Of a DNA stretch of 64,000 nucleotides, positions 15,825 to 25,597 are shown one piece after another; position 1 is the first letter of the stretch, and each line of letters opens with the position of its first letter. The translations under genes and the position numbers were made by a program. The stretch comes from JAJCYL01 sp965206015 (GTDB taxonomy: Bacteria > Bacteroidota > Bacteroidia > Cytophagales > Cyclobacteriaceae): the NCBI GenBank assembly GCA_965206015.1, contig CBDBIW010000015.1, positions 186,001-250,000 on the forward strand. Direction: 5' to 3'. Below the pieces are notes generated by a model. That model did not search any database, had not been told where the DNA came from, and saw nothing but the letters and a program-made list of their open reading frames with translations.

Positions 15825-16853
15825 CTACAAAGATGGATATTTTTGTTTTAGATAAGTAAGGTAAGTCCTGACATCCCCGTTATAATTTTCCTGAAAGTCT
15901 CTTTCGAAATCACCCTGTTTGGAATGATATCTCAAAAAAGACATGAAATAGGCATTATTTGGCAGGGACTTTTCAAAACGTTTTTTATAGTTCCCACCAT
16001 TGTAGAACTGAATAGTATCAATATTGTCTACTATGCCTTGAATCATTTCGTTTTTCATCTTGGACTTCACTTCGGCAGATAGACTAGCATTCATCGTGCC
16101 ATAGAGGCTATCTAACCCTTTTGCACCCCTAATAAAGTGGTCAATATATTTGTTAGAGTCCCGTTCTTTTTCTTTGTATTCCTTCAATTGATTGGAGTCC
16201 GGCCCATATTTCCAATTTAAAAATTGTTCAGCCCCTTTTTCACCAATAAACGTTGCCAAGTTCTCATTATAATCAGTGCTGTCTTTGATATAAAGTGTGC
16301 CATGAGTTAATTCATGTATAATTAATTTACTGAGTGCTCCCTCTGGACGGTTGAGCATATTAGATAGAATCGGATCATTAAACCAGCCCAGTGTAGACCA
16401 GCCACTTACTGGACTAATTCTTGTATCGTACCCTTTTTCTCCGAGTTCGTCTCGTGCTTTCTTTGCTTTTTCCAAGTCAAAGAAACCCTTATAAGGGAAT
16501 GATCCGATCACAGGGAATGACCAATCTTTAGCCTTGAGTTCAAATGGTTCGCATGCTGTGAGGTTCCACAGTGAAACCTGTCCATTTTGATTATAGAGTG
16601 TTTTGTAATTATCACTATCCGTGATACCGAGGTAATCAATGCTGAATTGCCGAACTTCCTGTACAAATTTCAATTTGTACTTTATGGAATCAGGAAACGT
16701 CGGATCGTTTAAGAATTCTTCAATTGGCCGAGATCCAAGAACCACTTTTACCTGACCTTGACCCTGCATGATGCCATACAAGATGAGCTCACACTGCCAA
16801 ATAGAAAATGCGACCAATAGAGTAACAAGCCCAATAAGAATTTTCTTGAACAT
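15825..16853 (-). CDS. Predicted aminopeptidase (COG4324 type)
   Basis: The 342-residue protein begins with a membrane anchor or signal (about 5-24). It carries the gluzincin motif HELTHGTLYIKD with Glu in ENLATFIGEKGAEQFL, plus SGWSTLGWFNDPIL, all typical of the Aminopep (PF10023) family. The metal ligands are His-Glu-x-x-His and a downstream Glu. It follows the GDSL esterase by 6 bp on the same strand. Substrate unknown. Confidence 0.8.
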   Translation of the reverse strand: MFKKILIGLVTLLVAFSIWQCELILYGIMQGQGQVKVVLGSRPIEEFLNDPTFPDSIKYKLKFVQEVRQFSIDYLGITDSDNYKTLYNQNGQVSLWNLTACEPFELKAKDWSFPVIGSFPYKGFFDLEKAKKARDELGEKGYDTRISPVSGWSTLGWFNDPILSNMLNRPEGALSKLIIHELTHGTLYIKDSTDYNENLATFIGEKGAEQFLNWKYGPDSNQLKEYKEKERDSNKYIDHFIRGAKGLDSLYGTMNASLSAEVKSKMKNEMIQGIVDNIDTIQFYNGGNYKKRFEKSLPNNAYFMSFLRYHSKQGDFERDFQENYNGDVRTYLTYLKQKYPSL

Positions 16854-16859
16854 CTTGCC

Positions 16860-17525
16860 CTACAGAACTTTTTTTAATATCCTCCAAACCGTTCCCGCCA
16901 CAATTTGATGACCATATGGCGTTGGATGAATCCCGTCATCCAAATTAAGTTCTGGTTCCCCGGCAACATCCTGAAGTAGAAAAGGAATGAGTTCTGTATT
17001 GTTTTTTTCAGCCAGTTCAGGAAAAATAGCACGAAAATCTGAGGAATAACCCTCACCCATGTTTGGGGATACCTGCATACCTGCCAGTACTATCCGGGAA
17101 TCTGGATATTTCATTGTTACCTTCTCGATTATTTCCTGAAGATTTTTTCTGGTTTCAGTAGTTGGAATGCCCCGAAGACCATCATTTGCCCCTAATGCTA
17201 ATACAAAAACATCTATCTTGTTTTTAAGCACCCAGTCAATCCGGGAGTTGCCACTCGCCGTTGTTTCTCCACTCAGTCCAGCGTTTATGATGTCATAGTC
17301 AAAGCCTAATGAATCGATAAATTCCTGTATTCTGGCTGGAAAAGCCTCTGAAATATCTAAGCCATATCCGGCCGTTAGACTATTTCCAAAGAAGACCACA
17401 TTCCGCTTTTTCTCAGAACTCGCTTTTTCTATATTTTGTGATTGAGATACAATTTGATTTCCCTGTTTTTCATTAGAACAGGACCAAATCAGGAAGATTA
17501 ACAAGGTGCTGTAAGGTACTTTCAT
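16860..17525 (-). CDS. tesA: GDSL-type arylesterase/lysophospholipase (TesA-like) lipoprotein
   Basis: The SGNH hydrolase blocks are all present: FFGNSLTAG (catalytic Ser), NAGLSGETT, LGANDGLRG, and the C-terminal DGIHPTPYGH with catalytic Asp and His. I chose the ATG at 17525 because it starts a lipoprotein signal (lipobox IWSC). An upstream ATG at 17564 would add a non-hydrophobic prefix. It is divergent from a YbbA-YbbP-like ABC pair, the same neighbourhood as tesA-ybbAP in Escherichia coli. Confidence 0.85.
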   Translation of the reverse strand: MKVPYSTLLIFLIWSCSNEKQGNQIVSQSQNIEKASSEKKRNVVFFGNSLTAGYGLDISEAFPARIQEFIDSLGFDYDIINAGLSGETTASGNSRIDWVLKNKIDVFVLALGANDGLRGIPTTETRKNLQEIIEKVTMKYPDSRIVLAGMQVSPNMGEGYSSDFRAIFPELAEKNNTELIPFLLQDVAGEPELNLDDGIHPTPYGHQIVAGTVWRILKKVL

Positions 17526-17683
17526 CCTATGATAAACTTGGGGAAACCGCAAATGTACAAACATGGAGTATGCAGATCAAAATCTGAAAAATGTATATTA
17601 GCCCTTTATCAATTCGATTAAACATCTTTGGTTGCTTACTCGTTGTATAAGGAGATCAAAAAAAGCCCGTCTGACCCTCAATA

Positions 17684-18394
17684 ATGCCTATTCTTAAAGT
17701 ATCGGAACTCACCAAAACATATCAAAGTGGCAGCAAAGAACTGACCGTACTTGAGAAGGTTAGTTTTGAAATTTCACACGGTGATACATTTTCAATAGTT
17801 GGACCATCTGGAAGTGGTAAAACGACTCTTTTAGGGCTTTGTGCTGGTCTTGACAAAGCGACCTCTGGATTTGTTGTTATTAACAATACCAAATTGGACG
17901 AGCTCAACGAAGATCAACGTGCTCAAATCAGAAACCAATCTGTAGGATTCATTTTTCAAAATTTCCAATTAATCCAAACGCTCACAGCCTTGGAAAATAT
18001 CATGGTCCCGTTAGAATTGAGAGGGGACAAGGGTGCTTGTAAAAAGGCCAAAGAATTGCTGGATAGAGTTGGACTTGACAACCGAAGAGACCATTATCCT
18101 GCACAGCTATCCGGAGGAGAGCAGCAAAGAGTTTCAATAGCCCGGGCTTTTTCTAATAATCCCAAAATTCTTTTTGCAGATGAGCCAACTGGCAATCTTG
18201 ATGAAGACACCGGCTCGAAAGTGGAAGAATTACTATTCGACATAAATAAAGAGGAGGGAACCACCCTTGTTTTAGTGACTCACGATTTGGACCTGGCCAA
18301 AAGGACACATCGCATAGTAAGCATTAAAGGCGGAAGGGTGATTTCGGATGAGTCCAATTTATCAATTGAGTATCAGAAAGTTTCTGCAACTTAA
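17684..18394 (+). CDS. ybbA: ABC transporter ATP-binding protein (YbbA/LolD-like)
   Basis: The 236-residue ATPase has Walker A GPSGSGKTT, signature LSGGEQQRVS, Walker B ILFADEPTGNLD and a switch His in VTHD. It fits the MacB/LolD subfamily that powers FtsX-type permeases in extracting lipoproteins or moving hydrophobic substrates. The permease gene follows after 11 bp. Confidence 0.9.
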   Translation: MPILKVSELTKTYQSGSKELTVLEKVSFEISHGDTFSIVGPSGSGKTTLLGLCAGLDKATSGFVVINNTKLDELNEDQRAQIRNQSVGFIFQNFQLIQTLTALENIMVPLELRGDKGACKKAKELLDRVGLDNRRDHYPAQLSGGEQQRVSIARAFSNNPKILFADEPTGNLDEDTGSKVEELLFDINKEEGTTLVLVTHDLDLAKRTHRIVSIKGGRVISDESNLSIEYQKVSAT

Positions 18395-18405
18395 GCTGTC
18401 GGATT

Positions 18406-20961
18406 TTGGATACACGAATCAAAATTGAAGGTAGCACCTATAGCAAAGGATGGCTCTGGAAAATGGCCTGGAGGGACAGCCGCAGATCTCGGACACGTTT
18501 AATGCTTTTTACGTCCTCTATAATCCTTGGAATTGCCGCATTAGTTTCTATCAATTCTTTTCGCGACAACTTGTTGAATGACATTAATGATCAAGCCAAG
18601 GAATTGCTTGGTGCTGATTTAAGAATATCCAGTACCATAGAAGTTAGGCAAGACATACTTTCCCCTTTTGATTCCTTATTTATACAGGAATCTAGAGAGA
18701 CTTACTTCGCTTCTATGATCTACTTCCCAAGGACTGATGGCACAAGGTTGGTTCAAGTAAGAGCTCTTGAGGGGAATTATCCATTTTATGGCACTATCGA
18801 AACGGATCCTATTGAAGCGGCAGATAAGTTTAGAAATGATCGACTTGCTTTGGTGGATGCTACACTCATGCTCCAATATGAAGTTGAACTTGGTGACAGC
18901 GTTAAGATTGGAAATCTGAGTTTCAAAATTGCAGGTAAGCTGAGAAAAGTGCCCGGTCAAAGTGGACTATCGGCTACAGTTGCTCCAGTTGTTTATATTC
19001 CTCATCAGTATCTGGAAGAAACCGGACTTATTCAAAAGGGAAGCCGGATAAGATACCAATATTTTTATAAGGCTGAATCCACTGCTATAGCCGAAGAGGT
19101 ACTCAGTCAGGAAAAAGAAGAGCTGGATGATCTGGGCATTGGATACGAAACTGTTGAAGATCGAAAAGAGAGTACAGGTGATTCATTTAATAATCTGGGC
19201 AGGTTCTTGAACCTCGTTGCATTTATTGCTTTGCTGTTGGGATGTGTGGGAGTTGCCAGTTCGGTACACATCTATATAAAAGAGAAAATTGCTACAGTTG
19301 CTGTTTTAAGATGTTTGGGTTTGAAAGGCAAGCAGGCATTTTTGATTTACCTCTATCAAATTGGTGTCATGGGATTCATTGGTGCGGTTCTTGGTACTAT
19401 TTCAGGAAGCTTTATTCAATCTTTTCTACCAAAAGTATTCTCGGACTTTCTACCTGTTGAAGTGAGCATGGCATTATCATGGCGTGCTATCGCAGAGGGG
19501 ATTATTATCGGGATTCTTATATCGGTGCTTTTTGCACTGATACCACTCCTTGAAATAAGGAATATTTCACCTTTAAAAACCTTAAGGGCTTCGTTTGAAA
19601 ACGAAAATGAAAAACCTGACAGGTTAAAATATCTCATTTACGGTCTGATTTTCTTATTTATTCTGGGATTCTCTATCCTTCAAATTCGAGAAATTGAAGA
19701 GTCAATTTATTTTAGCGGTGGCATATTGATAGCTTTTGGCATTTTAGCAGCTACAGGTAAATTCATCATGTGGCTGGTTAAAAAATATTTTCCTTCCTCC
19801 TGGAGTTATGTTTGGCGCCAAAGTCTATCCAACCTCTATCGGCCTAATAATCAGACAATTACTCTCATTGTGTCTATTGGATTAGGAACTGCGTTAATAT
19901 CAACCCTATTTTTTATCCAGAATTTATTGGTTGATAAAGTGGCCATTTCAGGAGGTGGGGATCGTCCAAATATGGTGCTATTCGATATTCAATCACAGCA
20001 AAAAGATGAAATTTCGACCATTACGTTGGACTATGATTTGCCAGTAGTTCAAGAGGTGCCTATTGTAACAATGAGATTAGTTGATATAAACGGGATCACG
20101 AAAGCTGATATTTATGAAGACACTACTATCGCTTATCCGGATTGGGCTTTCAATAGAGAATACAGAGTTACTTATAGAGACTCACTAATAGATTCTGAAA
20201 GTGTAGCTCAAGGGGAATGGTCTGGACAAGTAAAGGACGATAAAATTTATATATCGATATCGGAAGGTTTCGCTGAGAACATGGCTGTTAAGGTTGGTGA
20301 TGAAATGGCATTTAATATTCAAGGAACAATGATTAAAACGGTGGTTGGTAGTTTAAGAGATGTGGACTGGAATCGAGTTCAAACTAATTTTCTTGTTGTG
20401 TTTCCAACTGGGGTCCTGGAAGAAGTCCCTCAATTCCACGTGCTTGTAACCAAAGTTGGATCGGACACAGTTTCAGCACGGTATCAACAGGCAATTGTGA
20501 GACAGTTTCCTAACGTTTCAATAATTGATTTAACATTGATCTTAAACACACTGGATGAAGTTTTAGCCAAAATCTCATTTGTAATACAATTTATGGCCAT
20601 GTTTAGTATTTTCACTGGAATTTTGGTGTTAACTGGCTCCGTCATTATTAGTAAATTCCAAAGGATCCAAGAAAGCGTTTTACTGAGAACTCTAGGCGCT
20701 AGCAAGAAGCAAATATTGAGCATTACAGCTTTGGAATACTTATTTCTTGGGAGTGTTGCAGCAGTTACAGGAATATTTTTAGCATTAATTGGTAGCTGGG
20801 CTCTGGCGGTATTTAACTTTGAAAGTTCATTTGTTCCGGATGTTATTCCGGTCGTAATACTTTTTGTAGCTATTTCAGGCATAACAGTTATAATTGGAAT
20901 GTTAAATAGCCAGTCAATTGTAAAAAGAACCCCACTGGAAGTTTTGCGTGCAGAAATATAG
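18406..20961 (+). CDS. ybbP: FtsX-family ABC permease (YbbP-like)
   Basis: The 851-residue protein starts at TTG 18406. An N-terminal helix precedes a long periplasmic domain; two FtsX repeats follow (about 265-395 and 715-845), each with three helices, plus extra central helices near 405-450 and 485-505. Size and topology match the YbbP group rather than four-helix LolC/MacB. It should work with the preceding ATPase. The stop lies 4 bp before the next gene start. Confidence 0.85.
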   Translation: MDTRIKIEGSTYSKGWLWKMAWRDSRRSRTRLMLFTSSIILGIAALVSINSFRDNLLNDINDQAKELLGADLRISSTIEVRQDILSPFDSLFIQESRETYFASMIYFPRTDGTRLVQVRALEGNYPFYGTIETDPIEAADKFRNDRLALVDATLMLQYEVELGDSVKIGNLSFKIAGKLRKVPGQSGLSATVAPVVYIPHQYLEETGLIQKGSRIRYQYFYKAESTAIAEEVLSQEKEELDDLGIGYETVEDRKESTGDSFNNLGRFLNLVAFIALLLGCVGVASSVHIYIKEKIATVAVLRCLGLKGKQAFLIYLYQIGVMGFIGAVLGTISGSFIQSFLPKVFSDFLPVEVSMALSWRAIAEGIIIGILISVLFALIPLLEIRNISPLKTLRASFENENEKPDRLKYLIYGLIFLFILGFSILQIREIEESIYFSGGILIAFGILAATGKFIMWLVKKYFPSSWSYVWRQSLSNLYRPNNQTITLIVSIGLGTALISTLFFIQNLLVDKVAISGGGDRPNMVLFDIQSQQKDEISTITLDYDLPVVQEVPIVTMRLVDINGITKADIYEDTTIAYPDWAFNREYRVTYRDSLIDSESVAQGEWSGQVKDDKIYISISEGFAENMAVKVGDEMAFNIQGTMIKTVVGSLRDVDWNRVQTNFLVVFPTGVLEEVPQFHVLVTKVGSDTVSARYQQAIVRQFPNVSIIDLTLILNTLDEVLAKISFVIQFMAMFSIFTGILVLTGSVIISKFQRIQESVLLRTLGASKKQILSITALEYLFLGSVAAVTGIFLALIGSWALAVFNFESSFVPDVIPVVILFVAISGITVIIGMLNSQSIVKRTPLEVLRAEI

Positions 20962-20965
20962 AACT

Positions 20966-21424
20966 ATGAGATATTTAATATTATCAATGATAGCGGCATT
21001 TTCAATCAATTGCTATGCAGTTGGTCCAAGCGACGATGCGATGAAAGTAGTAGAGGCCTTATTCGAAGGAATGCGCCTTGGTGATAGTACCATGGTAAGA
21101 AGTGTTTTCACCAAGGACGCACGGTGGATGACTATTCTCGAAAAGGATGGTCAACCCATTTTAAGAACTGGATCAGTAGATGGATTTGTCAAAGCTGTCG
21201 GCACTCCACATGAAAAAGCGTGGAACGAACCAATATGGGACTATGAAGTTCAAATTAACGGTAAATTGGCCCAGATTTGGACCAAATATGCATTTTATTT
21301 GGGAGAAAACTTCAGTCATTGCGGCGTAGATGCTTTTCAGCTTTTTAATGGGAATAATGGATGGAAGATTTTTCAACTTACGGATACCAGACAGTTCGAA
21401 GACTGTGAATTACCTCCAAAGTAA
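20966..21424 (+). CDS. Secreted NTF2-like (SnoaL-type) protein
   Basis: The 152-residue protein has a signal peptide (MRYLILSMIAAFSINCYA). It shows the cone-fold pattern of NTF2-like proteins: a VVEALFEGMRLGDSTMVRSVF helix pair, then WDYEVQINGKLAQIWTKYAF and CGVDAFQLF. Such proteins may bind small molecules or act as isomerases. The ATG at 20966 gives a proper signal peptide. It lies 4 bp behind the permease gene, so it is probably cotranscribed. Confidence 0.75.
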   Translation: MRYLILSMIAAFSINCYAVGPSDDAMKVVEALFEGMRLGDSTMVRSVFTKDARWMTILEKDGQPILRTGSVDGFVKAVGTPHEKAWNEPIWDYEVQINGKLAQIWTKYAFYLGENFSHCGVDAFQLFNGNNGWKIFQLTDTRQFEDCELPPK

Positions 21425-21530
21425 TGGGCCCAGACAATTATTTGAATTTTTTATTAGAAGTGAAAAGAAAGGAATAAGACAGTATTTGTTTCAGGTATTT
21501 CATTTATGGCAAATTCTCCGAACCCCTCAG

Positions 21531-22475
21531 ATGTATATTAATCAGGCCAGTTATTATCTACCTTCAACTAAAGTGCCCAATGAATATTTCGAAAGCCTCA
21601 ATGGGCTTTCAAATGATTGGATTTTTGAGCGCACAGGTATAAAAGAAAGGCGTAAGGCAGGTGAATCTGAAAATACCAATACTATGGCCGTTGAGGCCGT
21701 CAAAATCCTACAAAAAAATACTGGGAGTGACCTCAAAGATGTTGATTTGATCGTAGGAGGAACCTATTCTCCTTATGACACGGTGGTGACTTTGGCACAT
21801 ATAGTCCAACATCATTTGGAATCGGCGGATGCGCAAGCTGTTTCTGTTTCCGCTGCGTGTTCTACATTTCTAAATTCAATGGAGATTGTGGAGGGTTATT
21901 TTGCTTCAAATAAGTCTAAAAAGGCAATTGTCGTCCTGTCAGAGCACAATACAGCATATAACAATGAACACGACACTAAATCAGGGCATTTATGGGGAGA
22001 CGGATCTACTGCTTTCTTAGTTACTAAAGAGCGGTTATCTCCTAATGATGCAGAAGTCAAAGACATAATCACCAGAGGTGCTGCCAACGTTGGAAAAGGG
22101 ATCGAAGGAGTAATGTTAAAACCAACGAATGGTGGGATTAACATGCCTCATGGCAAAGACGTTTTTGTTAATGCCATACAGTATATGTCCAGCGTTACTA
22201 AAAATGTTTTGGAGAGAAATGGTTTTTCGCTGGACGATTTAAACTACCTGGTCCCCCATCAGGCTAATCTCAGAATCACTAAAAACGTAGCACAAAATTT
22301 GGGTCTGTCAGAGGATCGGGCATTATCCAATGTTCAATATTTGGGAAATACTGGATGTGCTGGTTCAGGAATTGCCTTGGCGGAGCATTGGAATGATTAC
22401 AAAAAGGGAGATGTTATCGTAGTCACTGTTTTTGGAGGGGGCTACAGTTATGGTGCCATGCTACTCACCTTGTAG
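21531..22475 (+). CDS. 3-oxoacyl-ACP synthase III-like (FabH family)
   Basis: The 314-residue thiolase-fold enzyme has the FabH triad: Cys110 in SVSAACSTFL, His in VPHQANLRI and Asn in LGNTGCAGS. WIFERTGIKERR and the C-terminal GGGYSYGAMLL also fit. I chose ATG 21531, which gives the normal FabH start MYINQASYYLP; earlier in-frame codons overlap the previous gene. It could initiate fatty-acid synthesis or serve a specialised acyl pathway. Confidence 0.85.
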   Translation: MYINQASYYLPSTKVPNEYFESLNGLSNDWIFERTGIKERRKAGESENTNTMAVEAVKILQKNTGSDLKDVDLIVGGTYSPYDTVVTLAHIVQHHLESADAQAVSVSAACSTFLNSMEIVEGYFASNKSKKAIVVLSEHNTAYNNEHDTKSGHLWGDGSTAFLVTKERLSPNDAEVKDIITRGAANVGKGIEGVMLKPTNGGINMPHGKDVFVNAIQYMSSVTKNVLERNGFSLDDLNYLVPHQANLRITKNVAQNLGLSEDRALSNVQYLGNTGCAGSGIALAEHWNDYKKGDVIVVTVFGGGYSYGAMLLTL

Positions 22476-22555
22476 TATTATAACTGCGATTTCAAATATC
22501 AATAACTCCTATTTTCACGTTTAATAGCTTATTTTTATCTGATTACTAGATTACA

Positions 22556-23710
22556 GTGACCAATTACTACTTAATATTAGGAATTGGGGAAGATGCTTCT
22601 GATTCTGAGATCAAGGCCGCGTTTAAAAAGAAAGCACTTATCCTTCATCCCGATAGGAATCCAGACGATCCGGACTCTGAAGAAATGTTTAAGCTGATCA
22701 ATGCAGCCAATCAAACATTGTCTAATCCCTATGAACGGGCTCGATTCGACCTCAAATTAAAATTTGGTGAAGCGGCAGTAGATAACCCGCCACCACCACC
22801 AGCCAGACATTCCTGCGTTCGACCTAGTTATGGTCGTCCGATTGATCATAAAATTAATGACTATGCTACATTTTGGGCTTTTGGTATATCATTGGGCATT
22901 GCTTTAGTTGTGACGACCAGTATGGAACTGTTTAATATGAACAATGCCTACCAACGTGATATGATGCTTGAACAACGACGCCAAATATTTGAACAAGCAA
23001 AAGATTACCAAGCTTCAGGTGAAATATCTGCTTCTCTGCTTACACTTGAATCACTGGGGGCATTCCACAAAGAAGAAGAGGACATGTTAGTATTTCAGGA
23101 AGACGTTTTAGACGACCTTTTACACGGAGGCACAAGGAACTTTTATCGAAATAACTTTGAAGCCGCAATAAAAGATTTTGAAATCTTCGATGATTTTGCA
23201 GCCAACAAAAGATTGAGTTTCGAGATTTTATTTGCTGAAACTCATATGATGGTTGGAAATTATGACGAAGCGATAGGGCGATTTAATAAGATCATTGTCA
23301 ATGGCAACAATACAATTGAAAACAATCTAAAAGTGGCATGGATCTACCGTGAAGGAAAGAGAGATTATGAGCAAGCCATGAACTACTATGAAAAAGTCAG
23401 TAAAATGGTAATCAATAGTTATAAGAAAATTTACGGTGAGGCCTATCCTTTAATTCTCAATCCACGAATTATTCCACCAACCCATTTCGACATTTTTGAC
23501 GGAATGGCTCAGACTTTCTTTTACATCGGAAATTATGACGGGGCTCTCAATGTGATCAAATGGAATTTGACCATGTGGCCAGATTACCCAGAAAACTACT
23601 TATTGAAGGGGAAAGTATTGCAAGCTCAAGGAAAAAACCTTTTGGGGTGTAGACAGTTTGATTTGGCCATTGAAAAAGGTTGGAACGAATCCATTAGATG
23701 TGGACTATAA
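22556..23710 (+). CDS. DnaJ-domain membrane protein with TPR-like repeats
   Basis: The 384-residue protein begins at GTG. A J domain covers residues 1-65 (HPD at 31-33). A Pro-rich linker and one membrane helix (about 103-124) follow, then helical repeats of TPR type (about 200-370; GNYDEAIGRFNKI, RDYEQAMNYYEKV, GNYDGALNVI). It probably recruits a DnaK partner at the membrane. It converges on the DUF1343 gene 3 bp away. Confidence 0.75.
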   Translation: MTNYYLILGIGEDASDSEIKAAFKKKALILHPDRNPDDPDSEEMFKLINAANQTLSNPYERARFDLKLKFGEAAVDNPPPPPARHSCVRPSYGRPIDHKINDYATFWAFGISLGIALVVTTSMELFNMNNAYQRDMMLEQRRQIFEQAKDYQASGEISASLLTLESLGAFHKEEEDMLVFQEDVLDDLLHGGTRNFYRNNFEAAIKDFEIFDDFAANKRLSFEILFAETHMMVGNYDEAIGRFNKIIVNGNNTIENNLKVAWIYREGKRDYEQAMNYYEKVSKMVINSYKKIYGEAYPLILNPRIIPPTHFDIFDGMAQTFFYIGNYDGALNVIKWNLTMWPDYPENYLLKGKVLQAQGKNLLGCRQFDLAIEKGWNESIRCGL

Positions 23711-23713
23711 AAA

Positions 23714-24895
23714 TCAGTCTCTATAGATTAAGAATTCATCGCGTAAATCTTGAAATTCCGCAGTTGCCTCCATGGATAAGAGTTCGTCGTGGGTGCCATT
23801 ATTATCAACCCACAATCTAAGTGTGTTGGTGCCATTTAATATATCATATGGCATGATCTTAAACTCATATTCATAGGGTGGAGATTTCCAATCGAAATGA
23901 TCACCTAAATGGTGACGGAATTCCCGACATAAGTGCTGGCTAACCTTCCAGGGTTGAAAGGCTTTTCGGTTGGTTACATGAATTTGTAAACCACCACAAT
24001 CCAGGTCTTTGTGTTTGTGGAAGGTTGGCTTAAAAATAAACGGTCTAAGAACAAAGCCTTTTAATTGGCATTTGGCGAAAACGTTTTTCATGCTGTCCAC
24101 GAATGAAAAGGGTTCAATTTTTGGATGACCTATAAGCTCCAGACTTCTTGTCGTTCCACGCCCCTCAGAAAGATTTGTACCTTCAAAAATGACAGTTCCA
24201 GGATAAACAAGTGATGCATCTAGGGTGGCCAGATTGGGGGAAGGTATTACCCACGGCAGTCCTGTCTGGTCAAAGTACATCATTCGAGACCAGTTCCCCA
24301 TTTCAATTATCCGAAGATTGCATTGAATGCCCCAGGATTGTGCCATTTGGGCTAGTTCTGCGGTGGTCAGACCATGTCGCATTGGAATAGGATAAAGACC
24401 CACAAACGACGAGAAATTGGGATCAAGCATGTTGCCTTCAATTTCTAACCCATTTATTGGGTTGGGTCTATCAAGAATAATTACTTCCACGTCATTTTGA
24501 CCAGCAGCTACCATTGCAAGAACCATCGTCCAGATGTAGGTATAAACTCGAGTACCAACATCTTGAAGATCAATAATAATATGGTCCAGTCCTTCCAACA
24601 TTTCGTCTGTTGGCTGACGGGTTTCAGAATAAAGACTATATACCGGAAGTTTATAGTATGGATGGAAGAAATGACCGGATTCGATCATGTTGTCCTGAAG
24701 GTCGCCAAATAGACCATGTTGGGGAGAAAATATCTTTTTAAATCGATCCCCAAACGTCTTTTTCAAAATGTCAATCCCATGAGTGAGATTTCTATCTACA
24801 GAAGGTGCGTGACATAAATATCCGATGTTACCACCGATTGTTTTGGTTATATCAGGTGAAACTAATCTATCTAAACCAGTAAAGACTTTTTTCAA
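23714..24895 (-). CDS. namZ: DUF1343 protein, NamZ-type exo-beta-N-acetylmuramidase
   Basis: The 393-residue protein aligns along the DUF1343 family: an N-terminal GLDRLVS, FSPQHGLFGDLQDNM, PVYSLYSETRQPTDEML, IIDLQDVGTRVYTYIWTM, and the EGTNLSEGRGTTR block. Characterised members release N-acetylmuramic acid from peptidoglycan fragments. No signal peptide is apparent, suggesting a cytoplasmic recycling form, whereas many relatives are secreted. Confidence 0.85.
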   Translation of the reverse strand: MKKVFTGLDRLVSPDITKTIGGNIGYLCHAPSVDRNLTHGIDILKKTFGDRFKKIFSPQHGLFGDLQDNMIESGHFFHPYYKLPVYSLYSETRQPTDEMLEGLDHIIIDLQDVGTRVYTYIWTMVLAMVAAGQNDVEVIILDRPNPINGLEIEGNMLDPNFSSFVGLYPIPMRHGLTTAELAQMAQSWGIQCNLRIIEMGNWSRMMYFDQTGLPWVIPSPNLATLDASLVYPGTVIFEGTNLSEGRGTTRSLELIGHPKIEPFSFVDSMKNVFAKCQLKGFVLRPFIFKPTFHKHKDLDCGGLQIHVTNRKAFQPWKVSQHLCREFRHHLGDHFDWKSPPYEYEFKIMPYDILNGTNTLRLWVDNNGTHDELLSMEATAEFQDLRDEFLIYRD

Positions 24896-24945
24896 TGCAA
24901 ATAGGGTCAGAAATTCATCTTAATTTAGCATTTCTAAGTGAAATT

Positions 24946-25497
24946 ATGAAAGACCCTTTGAAAATTGCGGATGTCCTACAACAATTCCAGCATCCTCTGG
25001 ATATGCCCACTCGGCCTCGAACCCTGTATGAGGATTTCATATACCATAAGGACCAGACATTAGGTATTGATTTTGAAGACAAACTATTCATCTATATAAC
25101 GCTTTTGATTTTTGCATGGATTTGCAATACGGGTATTGTCGTTCAATTACAATTTAAAAAAGACGTTCAGATAACCAAGCTCATACTTTATTCAGTGCTA
25201 ATACCAATTTCTCTTTTTATGATCCTGATACCAATTTTGATGTATTTTGAGATTTGGGCTAACTATTGGGCTTTAGTAATGGCAGTTATAGCTTCTAATT
25301 TCTTCACCTACTTTGTAACTAAAAGAGCCGTGATAAAAAAGGAACGTTTGGTGAAATTTGCTATTAAGCTAAATGAGGTCAAAGCTGATTTGGTCAAGCT
25401 GATTGATAAAAATGGAGCCGATGACAAAACTGGGCAACTAAAGGACCTAAGAAAGGAATTGGATGAATTTGGTCCTAAGTATTATAATGGAATTTGA
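24946..25497 (+). CDS. Small membrane protein with coiled-coil tail
   Basis: The 183-residue product has three predicted helices (about 41-60, 71-98 and 100-118) and a charged C-terminal coiled coil. ATG 24946 is preferred; an in-frame ATG at 24895 would overlap the divergent NamZ start. Family not recognised. Confidence 0.6.
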   Translation: MKDPLKIADVLQQFQHPLDMPTRPRTLYEDFIYHKDQTLGIDFEDKLFIYITLLIFAWICNTGIVVQLQFKKDVQITKLILYSVLIPISLFMILIPILMYFEIWANYWALVMAVIASNFFTYFVTKRAVIKKERLVKFAIKLNEVKADLVKLIDKNGADDKTGQLKDLRKELDEFGPKYYNGI

Positions 25498-25597
25498 TTC
25501 CTAACAATACATAGAAAGTAATTATTTATCTCGTTTCAAACTCCTTCTTAATGGCAGCAAAGAAGCCCTAGGGCCACATTTGCCAGTACAATGTTTG

